Shown here: positions 14,902 through 26,026 of the stretch, one piece after another
Position numbering within the stretch: position 1 is the first letter of the stretch
How the letters are laid out: the number at the start of each line of letters is the position of its first letter
From: Azospirillum sp. TSA2s
GTDB lineage: Bacteria; Pseudomonadota; Alphaproteobacteria; Azospirillales; Azospirillaceae
Assembly: GCF_004923315.1 (NCBI RefSeq)
Contig: NZ_CP039650.1
Span: 310,001 to 374,000, forward strand
Length of the DNA stretch: 64,000 nucleotides
Direction of reading: 5' to 3'
Program-made: the position numbers and the translations under genes
Notes under the pieces: generated by a model
Seen by the model: the letters and a program-made list of their open reading frames with translations, nothing else
Told to the model about the DNA's origin: nothing
The model's database searches: none

Positions 14902-15825
14902 ATGCCTCCTGACGAATCCTCCTCTCAAGGTAACGCACGCAACCCTGCTGCTACGCACGCTTCAGCAACAGTTCCCGACCTCCCGCCACCGCCACCGGGT
15001 CCAAATTCGGACTCTACCGCCAGCACGAGCACTGATAGTGAAGCAGCAGCCTTCGATCCGCGGCTTCTGGAAGGTTTCCCGGAAAATTCCGCAAAGCGCC
15101 AAGCCAATCGTTATGCACACGATTGGAAGCGTCTCGCTAAATGGGACCGGCGTTACATCGAATTAGCCGCACATATTGCCTCCTGGTCAAAGGATCCCAA
15201 CGCTAAAGTCGGATGCGTGATCGTTAGTCCAGTCTATGGACGCGCTGTAACCTTCTCGTTCAACGGCTTCCCTGCAAACGTATTAGATAAAATTGAGCGT
15301 TTACAAGACGGCGATGAAAAGCTTCCACGTATTTTGCATGCGGAGCAGAACGCATTGCTTTATGCCGGCCGTGAGGCCCGCGATTGTCACGCTTACGTAG
15401 TCGGGAAGCCAGTCTGCAACATCTGTGCGACCTTACTTATTCAAGCTGGAATCCAGCGTGTCGTGGCAGTAGCGCCACGCGCAGAAGGCACATACACTCC
15501 TCCTCCCAAGACAAAGACTGATTGGGACAAGCTAGGGCGTATGGCAGTCCAAATGTTCGACGAGGCTGGCGTTGCGTTCGTACCGATTAGCTCCGATCTC
15601 TCTAAATCCCTCATAGGAAAATATGGTCTTGACCCAAATAATATGGAGCCAGGCCAGCGTTGTAGTTGCTGTGAGCATCACGACTCCAACAGAACAGCCG
15701 ACCCTCAATCCACCACTGCAGCCACAACGGATGAGCCTTGCATTCCAGCACCGCTTGACGATGCCGCCGCTCAAGATTCAGATCCTAATCGGTCTGGAGA
15801 AGATGATATAGACCCGACAACCTGA
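14902..15825 (+). CDS. dCMP/cytidine deaminase-family protein with disordered tails
   Basis: A 307-residue protein with a zinc deaminase core at about 75-230. The segment SWSKDPNAKVGCVIV (94-108) and NGFP are typical of dCMP deaminases; zinc ligands are H147 in HAEQ with catalytic E149, and C172 and C175 in PVCNIC. The first ~60 residues are Ser/Thr/Pro-rich and the last ~75 are polar and acidic with a Cys/His knot, CSCCEHH (254-260), that might bind a second metal. Expected chemistry is deamination of a deoxycytidine nucleotide. Codon use is AT-richer than neighbours (32 G/C in 60 bases at 15061-15120), and it follows a tRNA gene, so horizontal origin is likely. A defence role is possible but unproven. 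Confidence 0.8.
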   Translation: MPPDESSSQGNARNPAATHASATVPDLPPPPPGPNSDSTASTSTDSEAAAFDPRLLEGFPENSAKRQANRYAHDWKRLAKWDRRYIELAAHIASWSKDPNAKVGCVIVSPVYGRAVTFSFNGFPANVLDKIERLQDGDEKLPRILHAEQNALLYAGREARDCHAYVVGKPVCNICATLLIQAGIQRVVAVAPRAEGTYTPPPKTKTDWDKLGRMAVQMFDEAGVAFVPISSDLSKSLIGKYGLDPNNMEPGQRCSCCEHHDSNRTADPQSTTAATTDEPCIPAPLDDAAAQDSDPNRSGEDDIDPTT

Positions 15826-15866
15826 CAATGGGCAGCAATGTCTCCACATTCAACCAGCTATACCTC

Positions 15867-15892
15867 GTCATGATTGGAACGGTTATCATGAC
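15867..15892. repeat. Inverted repeat between convergent genes
   Basis: Perfect 8-bp arms GTCATGAT and ATCATGAC with a 10-nt loop, lying between the deaminase stop and the end of the GGDEF gene. It could act as a terminator, though no T run follows. Confidence 0.5.
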
Positions 15893-15895
15893 CCC

Positions 15896-16810
15896 CTACC
15901 CCTGTATCGACTTCGGTAGCGCGATCTGCGGTTCGACCTCCACGCGGTTGCGGCCAGCGTTCTTGGCGCGGTAGAGCGCGGCGTCGGCGCGGGCCAGCAG
16001 CGGTTCGATGCCGGTGTCTGGGCCGGTCAGCCAGCTCAGGCCAAGGCTGACGGTCAGGTACAGCTCGCCGCCGTCCTCCAGCTTCACCGGTTGGGCGGCG
16101 ATCGCCTGGCGGAGGCGCTGGGCGGCGGCGAAGGCGTTTACCGGCGGGGTTTCCGGCATCACCACGGCGAACTCCTCGCCACCCAGGCGGCCGATGATAT
16201 CGCAAGCGCGCAGAGTGTCCTTGCAGGCGCGTACCGTGCTGCGGATCGCCTCGTCGCCGGTGGCGTGGCCGTGGGTGTCGTTGACCCGCTTGAAGTGGTC
16301 GATATCCAGCATCACCACCGACAGCGGACGCTCGTATCGTCGCGAGCGGGTAAACTCTTCAGCCCCCCTTTCCAGGAAGCGGCGGCGGTTCATGGCGCCG
16401 GTCAGGGCGTCGGTGGTCGCCAGCCGTTCCAGGTCGCGCTGCATCGCCACGACGCGCGAGGCCGCCAGCAGGCGCGCCGCGGTCCATTTCCAGTCGAGCG
16501 GCTTGCGCAGGAACTCGTCGGCGCCGGCCTCCACCAGTTCGTGGAACTGGTCGGTCATGCTGCCGGGGATCATTAGAATCAAGTAAAGGTGGCGAAGCCC
16601 CTGGGCGGTGCGCAGGTGCCAGCACAGCTCGATGCCGGTCATGTCGGCCAGACGGATGTCGGCCATCACCACGTCGAACCGCTCATTCGCCACCGCTTCG
16701 ATGGCGGCGGCCCCGCTGTGGACCACGCTGGTGGCGTAGCCGAGCTTGTTCAGCTCATACACCATCATGGTCAGGTGGCGCGGTGAATCGTCGACGATCA
16801 GAATCCGCAA
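15896..16810 (-). CDS. Response regulator with GGDEF diguanylate cyclase output
   Basis: A 304-residue REC-GGDEF protein of the PleD/WspR-like layout. The receiver has D7-D8, phosphoacceptor D51 (MADIRL) and K103 (LRKPLD). A short helix links to the GGDEF domain, whose active site is GGEEF at 210-214 and whose inhibitory site RACD (RxxD) is at 201-204, so it should be an active, product-inhibited diguanylate cyclase. The start MRILIVDDS is at the first residue of the receiver fold. No cognate kinase is adjacent. It opposes the EAL enzyme at the left of the window in c-di-GMP turnover. Confidence 0.94.
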   Translation of the reverse strand: MRILIVDDSPRHLTMMVYELNKLGYATSVVHSGAAAIEAVANERFDVVMADIRLADMTGIELCWHLRTAQGLRHLYLILMIPGSMTDQFHELVEAGADEFLRKPLDWKWTAARLLAASRVVAMQRDLERLATTDALTGAMNRRRFLERGAEEFTRSRRYERPLSVVMLDIDHFKRVNDTHGHATGDEAIRSTVRACKDTLRACDIIGRLGGEEFAVVMPETPPVNAFAAAQRLRQAIAAQPVKLEDGGELYLTVSLGLSWLTGPDTGIEPLLARADAALYRAKNAGRNRVEVEPQIALPKSIQG

Positions 16811-17055
16811 CTCGAAAGCTCCCGGCGATCCTTGCCCGTTTATGGAGCATGAGGCCCAGGTTGTGCAAATGTCCTTAACGTCATGTCGCAGAACAATAAC
16901 GAAAAGCCGGGGTCATACGCCGGTATGCCCCAGGCATGGCAGCGGCCGTGGCCGGCGTCGGACGGCGGCGCGGTCTGATGCTTTTGCACATGTTGCCTAT
17001 CGGGCCGGCCGGTTGGTACTGTTCCTTATAATTATGTTCGCGGGACAAGCGGACG

Positions 17056-19023
17056 ATGACTGCGGGAGGCACGACCATGGACAGCGCGCGCGCGGCCCAC
17101 ATCGATGAACTCGTCCGTGTCTCCACTGGCCGTGTCTCCGCCGGCTTGCGGTCCGCCCGCGACCCGATCATCGAAAGCTCCTGGCGCCGCTGCGTCGCCG
17201 ACCACAAGCTGGACCCCACCGTCGGGCGCGAGCCGCACATCCTGCCGCAGGAACGGCTGCGCGAGCATCGCGACGCCATGGACGAGTTCCTGCGCATGGC
17301 CCGCTTCGGGCTGGAGGCGCTGTACCGGCAGGTCGCCGGCATGGGTTATGTCCTGCTGCTGACCGACAGCAACGGCGTCACGGTGGACTTCATCGGCGAT
17401 CCGACCTTCGACAACCATCTGCGCCGGGCCGGGCTGTATCTGGGGGCTGATTGGAACGAGGGGCATGCCGGCACCTGCGCCGTCGGCACCTGCATCGCCA
17501 CCGCCCAGGCACTGACCGTCCACCAGACCGACCATTTCGATTCCACCCACATCCCGCTGACCTGCACTGCGGCGCCCGTCTTCGACAGCGGCGGCGAACT
17601 GGCCGCCGTGCTGGACATCTCCGCCCTGCATTCGCCGGAGCCGAAGATCAGCCAATATCTGGCGCTGCAGATGGTCCGCGCCTATGTCCATAAGATCGAA
17701 ACGGCCAATCTCTACAACAACTTCCGCCGCGACTGGGTGGTGAAGCTGTCCGCGTCGCAGGAGTTCGCGGAGGTCGATCCCGACTTCGTCCTGGCGCTGG
17801 ACGGCGGCGGGCGGGTGGTCGGCTTCAACCACAAGGCCCGCGACCTGCTGGTGGAGAATGGGAGGTCGCCGCTCGGCCGGTCCTTCGCCGAGCTGTTCGA
17901 CTGCGAAGTGGACGATCTGGTCCATTTCGTCCGCTCGCTGCCGACCGAACAGCGCACGCTGCGGCTGCGCCGCACCGGCCTGCCGCTGTTCGCCCAGGCG
18001 ATGCCGCCGCCCGCCGTGTCATTGCCGCGCAGCCATGTGCCGGACCATGGCGGCGACACGCTGCCGGAGCCGTTGCGCGTCGTGTCCGGCGGCGATCCGG
18101 CGCTGAAGGCGGTGCTGACGCGGGCGGCCAAGCTGGTCAACACCCGCATGAGCCTGCTGATCCATGGCGAGACCGGCACCGGCAAGGAGCATCTGGCCAA
18201 GGCCCTGCACAAGGCCAGCATCCGCCGCAACAAGCCCTTCGTCGCCATCAACTGCGCCGCACTGCCGGAAAACCTGATCGAGAGCGAACTGTTCGGTTAC
18301 GAGCCGGGCTCCTTCACCGGGGCGACGGCGCGCGGCAAGAAGGGGCTGATCCTGGAGGCCGACGGAGGCACCCTGTTCCTGGACGAGATCGGCGACATGC
18401 CGCTGTCGTCGCAGACCCGCCTGTTGCGCGTGCTGGCCGAGCGGGAGGTGACACCGATCGGCCGGACCAAGGCGGTTTCGGTGGATGTCCGCGTCATCGG
18501 CGCCACCCACCGCGATCTGGTGGAACTGGTCAAAGCCGGCAAATTCCGCGACGACTTGTACTTTCGTCTCAACGGCGCGGTGTTCACCGTGCCGCCCTTG
18601 CGCCAGCGCGGTGACCTGGAGTGGCTGATCGAGCGGCTGCTGGCCGAGCGGACGGAACGTGACGGCATCGGCTACCGGTTGACCCCGGCGGCGCTGGCGG
18701 CTCTGCGCGGGCACGGCTGGCCGGGCAATGTGCGGGAACTGGTGAATGCGCTGGACTATGCCTGCGCGGTCAGCGACGGCGGGCTGATCGACCTCGACGA
18801 CATTCCGGAGCCGGTGCAGCACAGCGGCCTGTTCCAGGCTTGGCCGGCGGAGGTGGCGCAGACGGTGGTGACGGAAGAGGACCCAGCCGCCCGGCTACGC
18901 GAGACTTTGCGGCGGCACCACTGGAACGTGTCGGCGACGGCGCGGGCCATGGGGGTCGACCGTTCGACCATCCACCGGCAGATGCACCGCTTCGGCATCG
19001 TGGCGCCGCATCGGGCGGAGTGA
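17056..19023 (+). CDS. Sigma-54-dependent activator of the AcoR/DhaR type
   Basis: A 655-residue bacterial enhancer-binding protein. The N-terminal GAF-type sensor region (about 75-220, with LLLTDSNGVTVDFIGD and EGHAGTCAVGT) is typical of AcoR-like regulators of acetoin, glycerol or alcohol metabolism. A linker leads to the AAA+ domain with Walker A GETGTGKE (~372), the sigma-54-contact loop written GSFTGA (~418) instead of GAFTGA, Walker B LFLDEIGD, and a Fis-type helix-turn-helix (NVSATARAMGVDRSTIHRQM) at the end. ATG 17056 is used; ATG 17077 is possible. It converges on the oxoprolinase gene, so the target genes are not obvious. Confidence 0.92.
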   Translation: MTAGGTTMDSARAAHIDELVRVSTGRVSAGLRSARDPIIESSWRRCVADHKLDPTVGREPHILPQERLREHRDAMDEFLRMARFGLEALYRQVAGMGYVLLLTDSNGVTVDFIGDPTFDNHLRRAGLYLGADWNEGHAGTCAVGTCIATAQALTVHQTDHFDSTHIPLTCTAAPVFDSGGELAAVLDISALHSPEPKISQYLALQMVRAYVHKIETANLYNNFRRDWVVKLSASQEFAEVDPDFVLALDGGGRVVGFNHKARDLLVENGRSPLGRSFAELFDCEVDDLVHFVRSLPTEQRTLRLRRTGLPLFAQAMPPPAVSLPRSHVPDHGGDTLPEPLRVVSGGDPALKAVLTRAAKLVNTRMSLLIHGETGTGKEHLAKALHKASIRRNKPFVAINCAALPENLIESELFGYEPGSFTGATARGKKGLILEADGGTLFLDEIGDMPLSSQTRLLRVLAEREVTPIGRTKAVSVDVRVIGATHRDLVELVKAGKFRDDLYFRLNGAVFTVPPLRQRGDLEWLIERLLAERTERDGIGYRLTPAALAALRGHGWPGNVRELVNALDYACAVSDGGLIDLDDIPEPVQHSGLFQAWPAEVAQTVVTEEDPAARLRETLRRHHWNVSATARAMGVDRSTIHRQMHRFGIVAPHRAE

Positions 19024-19038
19024 GTGCGGCTCCGTTTG

Positions 19039-19144
19039 CCCCCACCCTAACCCTCCCCCGCTACGCAGGGGAGGGAACTCCGCCGCCTTCCCCAACAAGC
19101 ACTTACCCCCTCCCCCGCCCAGCGGGGGAGGGTTGGGGTGGGGG
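19039..19144. repeat. Composite palindromic repeat, copy 1
   Basis: A 106-bp element between convergent genes. Its ends, starting CCCCCACCCTAACC and ending GGTTGGGGTGGGGG, are inverted copies of each other, and two GC hairpins (CCCTCCCC/GGGGAGGG and CCCTCCCCCGC/GCGGGGGAGGG) lie inside, separated by a ~30-bp linker. The copy at 62781-62884 shares the linker as well as the arms. This looks like a REP/BIME-type dispersed element. Confidence 0.75.
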
Positions 19145-19160
19145 CATAACGCCCCTCCCC

Positions 19161-22844
<3,684 letters not shown>

Positions 22845-23003
22845 CGTCGCACCCGCCGAATTCCGTGCGCGGCAACCGCACCGCGCGTGGGCCGGAGTTT
22901 CGCGATCCGGCAGCGAATTTCAACCGCTTGAGTGGCCCATCCCCATCAGGAGGTTGGGAAGCGGCGGAAAGAACACAGGATCACCGATGAAGGACCCTGC
23001 CGC

Positions 23004-23585
23004 TCAGGCGGCCAGTCGCTCCGGCGACGGGGTAGGCAGGCGGCCAAGGATGGCGTTGCCGGACAGGATGCTGTTGAAGGCGCCGGTGCCGTCCTCCAGC
23101 GCCTCCAGGGCGAGGGAGAACTGGTTGGGCGGCGGCAGCTCGAAGCGGGAGGTGATCTCGCCACTGTCCAGCGCCAGCCGGCCACCGAAGCGGCGGGCCA
23201 GCGCACGCATGCGGACATTCTCCGACAGGCACATCATGTGGACATGGCGGATGCCGCGGTTGCGGGCAACGGTCAGGATGCGGCGGACCAGCGTGCTGCC
23301 GACCCCCTTGCCCTGCAGCACCGATTCGACGCTGACGCCGAACTCCGCCTGTTGCGGCCAGAGGATGCGGTCGCCGCACAGTTCGACAGCGCCGCGCAGC
23401 ACGCCATACTCGAACGCGCCGAGAATGACCGTCCGGCCCCAATCGATGGCCGCGCAATGCCGCTCCACCGCCTCGTCCGACAGGGTGCCGGTAAAGCGGG
23501 CATAGCGGTCCGTCCGGTCAAGGCGGAGAAGATGCGCCCGGTACTGGGGCAGTTCGGTCGGCAGGATCTTGCGGATGATAGGCAT
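23004..23585 (-). CDS. GNAT-family N-acetyltransferase
   Basis: A 193-residue GNAT protein. The acetyl-CoA pyrophosphate loop is the Q/R-x-x-G-x-G/A type, QGKGVGSTLV, following the beta-strand AEFGVSV. The segment MPIIRKILPTELPQYRAHLLRLDRTDRYARFTG is typical of a proteobacterial group with unassigned substrate. The ATG at 23585 is taken since it begins the conserved MPIIRKI; ribosome site is weak. It is transcribed in the same direction as the oxoprolinase and may be co-transcribed with it. Whether the target is a small molecule or protein lysine cannot be said. Confidence 0.85.
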   Translation of the reverse strand: MPIIRKILPTELPQYRAHLLRLDRTDRYARFTGTLSDEAVERHCAAIDWGRTVILGAFEYGVLRGAVELCGDRILWPQQAEFGVSVESVLQGKGVGSTLVRRILTVARNRGIRHVHMMCLSENVRMRALARRFGGRLALDSGEITSRFELPPPNQFSLALEALEDGTGAFNSILSGNAILGRLPTPSPERLAA

Positions 23586-23708
23586 GGCTCTGCTCACGGT
23601 TCTCGAAAATCCGAAAACGCATTCGCGCAGAACGTTTTTCCCCAGGCTCCGGCGCCGCCACCGGCGGACACCGCTTTTGTCACGGCCGGCGCTCTCTGCG
23701 GCGCCCTT

Positions 23709-23723
23709 TGTTGCATTGCAACA
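23709..23723. promoter_or_regulatory. Perfect palindrome between divergent genes
   Basis: TGTTGCA-T-TGCAACA is a 15-bp perfect palindrome in the 286-bp region between the GNAT gene and the DjlA-like gene. It contains a T-N11-A-like core of the kind bound by dimeric regulators such as LysR-type proteins. No regulator gene is adjacent. Confidence 0.4.
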
Positions 23724-23871
23724 TGGCGTGGCCGATGGGAATCGCAAGCGCTTATTAGAACTTCGCGATGCGAACAATGCTGGCCTGTTGCCCGTGCGCC
23801 ACAGTTGGCCCGCTCGGTTCCGGCCGCTATGCTGCCCCCGGTTGGGGAGCCTGCGGACATAAGGGCGTAGC

Positions 23872-24654
23872 ATGAGCATTTGGGGCAAGATCCTGGGCGG
23901 CGCGGCCGGCCTGTTCACCGGCGGGCCGATCGGTGCCCTGCTGGGCGGTCTGGCCGGGCATGCGGTCGACCTGTGGTCGCCCTGCGGCCCGGACGACCAG
24001 CAGCGCCGGGGCATGAGCGACGCCGATGCCGAAGCGGCCAAGCAGACCGTCGCCTTCACCATCGGCGTGATCGCGCTGGCCGCCAAGATGGCGCGGGCCG
24101 ACGGCGTGGTGAAGCGGGTGGAGGTCGACACCTTCAAGCGGCTGTTCCGCGTCCCGCCGGAGGAGTTGGGCAATGTCGGCCGCGTCTTCGACCTCGCCCG
24201 CCGCGACACCCGCGGGTTCGAGGAGTATGCCCGCCAGATCGCCAAGCTGTTCGAGGACAAGCACGCGGTGCTGGAGGAGTTGCTCGACAGCCTGCTGATG
24301 ATCGCCGAAGCCGACGATGAGCTGCACGAGACGGAAGTGGAGTATCTGCGCGCGGTCGCCGTGATCTTCGGCTTTGACGAGGCCGATTTCCGTCGCATCG
24401 TCGCCGGTCACCATCTGGCCGGTACCCCGATGGAGACCGACCCCTACGCCGTGCTGGGCGTGTCGCGCCACGCGGATGACGACGCGGTGAAAACCGCCCA
24501 CCGGGCGCTGGTGCGCGAACACCACCCGGACCGGCTGATCGCCCAGGGCATACCGCAGGAGTTCATCGACCTCGCCACCCAGAAACTCGCGCTGATCAAT
24601 GCCGCCTACGACCGTATTCGCCGAAAACGGGAGGGAGCCGCGGCCCTGTCCTGA
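23872..24654 (+). CDS. DjlA-like TerB/J-domain co-chaperone
   Basis: A 260-residue protein. The N-terminus is a glycine-rich hydrophobic segment (residues 6-32, GGAAGLFTGGPIGALLGGLAGHAV) resembling the membrane segment of DjlA. A TerB-type helical domain follows (about 55-175, with MARADGVVKRVE and IAEADDELHETEVEYL). The C-terminal J-domain (about 195-255) starts DPYAVLGV and has an intact HPD in REHHPDRLIAQGIP. It should stimulate DnaK at the membrane. This J-protein keeps HPD, unlike the HscB-like one in the window. Confidence 0.9.
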   Translation: MSIWGKILGGAAGLFTGGPIGALLGGLAGHAVDLWSPCGPDDQQRRGMSDADAEAAKQTVAFTIGVIALAAKMARADGVVKRVEVDTFKRLFRVPPEELGNVGRVFDLARRDTRGFEEYARQIAKLFEDKHAVLEELLDSLLMIAEADDELHETEVEYLRAVAVIFGFDEADFRRIVAGHHLAGTPMETDPYAVLGVSRHADDDAVKTAHRALVREHHPDRLIAQGIPQEFIDLATQKLALINAAYDRIRRKREGAAALS

Positions 24655-24778
24655 CATGTCGCGATTCATCACAGCTTTTGATGATCTGAAATTGCTTTGT
24701 CATAGGCTTTATCTCGTTTCCTGACATATCGTTCCCGGTGGGGCGGGCGATCGGTTGCCCGCGCGCTTTGGGGGCGAC

Positions 24779-25909
24779 ATGACGATGCGACGCACGATCA
24801 TCCGGACGATCTTCGCTGCGGTTTTGGGAACGACGATGGCGGCGGGCGGCGCCGCGCAGGCGCAGATGCCGACGGCAGCCGCAGACACCACGGTGGTGCT
24901 GGGACAGCCGCTGACACTGAACCTGGGGGTGCCGCCGGCCGGCACCGACTGCGCCACCCAGGCCGCGACGCTGAACGCGCAAGCCCTGGTCCTGGTGGCC
25001 AACGGCCAGACCATCCCCGGCGCCCGCGCCAGCTTCGGCTGCTCGGCCAAGGGCGAGCTGGTGGGCACAGCCTCCACCTCCATCTCCGGCAACGGCGACG
25101 ACGCGGCCCAACGGCGGGCGGCGTGGCAGACCGCCTTCAGCGGCTTCTTCAGCCTCGCCGGCGCCAAGACCCTGCCGGTCGCCTTCGGCCCGGCCACCGG
25201 CGGCATGACGACCGCACCGAAGATGGTCTCCATCCAGGGCGCCGGCGACCGCGACCTCGGGCTGGCCGCCGTCTGGTTCGCACTGGTGGCGGCGCTGTTC
25301 CTGTTCGCCTTCTTCCGCCACTTCGGCCGCACCGACGCCATCACGCCGATCGCCGGCGTGCCGATGCCGGCCAACTACCGGGCGCCCTACAGCCTCGCCC
25401 GCTTCCAGCTCCTGTGGTGGAGCGGGATCGTTACCGCCTCCTACGTCGCCATCCTGACCATCACCGGGTCGATGGACACCATCACCACCGGCACCATGGC
25501 GCTGATGGGGATCGTCGGCGGCACCTCCGTCCTGGCCGCCTTCCAGGATCGCCGGCCGAGCGACGACGACACCCGGCGCCACCAGCATGCCGCCGCCTAC
25601 CTCGCCGCCGCCGCGGCCACGCCGCCCGACCAGACGGCGATGGCCGCCAGCCTGGCCGAGGTCTATCCACCGTCCCAAGGGTTGCTGCCCGACCTGCTGA
25701 GCGACGCCGCCGGCTACAACATCCATCGCCTGCAACTTCTGGCCTGGACCGGCGTGCTCGGCATCACCTTCCTCTACGAGGTCACCCGCACGCTGGGCAT
25801 GCCGGAGCTGTCGGCCAACCTGCTGGCGCTGACAGGCATCAGCAACGGCACCTATTTCGGCTTCAAGATGCAGGAACAGCAGGTGCCGACGCCGACCGGG
25901 ACCGCGTAA
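24779..25909 (+). CDS. Unknown exported-domain membrane protein with duplicated helix pair
   Basis: A 376-residue protein of no family I recognise. A signal peptide (about 1-27, ending AQAQ) is followed by a Thr/Val-rich periplasmic domain (~30-150) with two cysteines and probably beta structure, a membrane helix at ~160-180, then a module with YSLARFQLLWWSGI (~204) and TGTMALMGIVGGT, and later HRLQLLAWTGV (~316) and ANLLALTGISNGT. The two modules are similar, indicating internal duplication of a helix pair. The ATG at 24779 follows GGGGGCGAC and a GCGGGC/GCCCGC hairpin (24743-24762). It is alone between djlA-like and the ABC-F gene. Confidence 0.7.
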   Translation: MTMRRTIIRTIFAAVLGTTMAAGGAAQAQMPTAAADTTVVLGQPLTLNLGVPPAGTDCATQAATLNAQALVLVANGQTIPGARASFGCSAKGELVGTASTSISGNGDDAAQRRAAWQTAFSGFFSLAGAKTLPVAFGPATGGMTTAPKMVSIQGAGDRDLGLAAVWFALVAALFLFAFFRHFGRTDAITPIAGVPMPANYRAPYSLARFQLLWWSGIVTASYVAILTITGSMDTITTGTMALMGIVGGTSVLAAFQDRRPSDDDTRRHQHAAAYLAAAAATPPDQTAMAASLAEVYPPSQGLLPDLLSDAAGYNIHRLQLLAWTGVLGITFLYEVTRTLGMPELSANLLALTGISNGTYFGFKMQEQQVPTPTGTA

Positions 25910-26026
25910 CCGGCCGGCACTCGCAGGGGACGCAACCCGCCCAACCGTTTTTCCGGGTCGCGGCGGAGGGGGATGGCACGCTATAACCCATCCCCTCCCC
26001 TCGATTTTCCGGCGCACGAACGGTCC

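Noticed and set aside
14438..15900. Classical integrative island with att repeats at the tRNA
   Set aside because: No integrase gene and no repeated tRNA 3' end were found downstream, so integration at this tRNA is not supported, only unusual composition.
23586..24398. Extended N-terminus of the GNAT protein through the divergent intergenic region
   Set aside because: It would read antisense through the DjlA-like gene; the GNAT fold begins at 23585.
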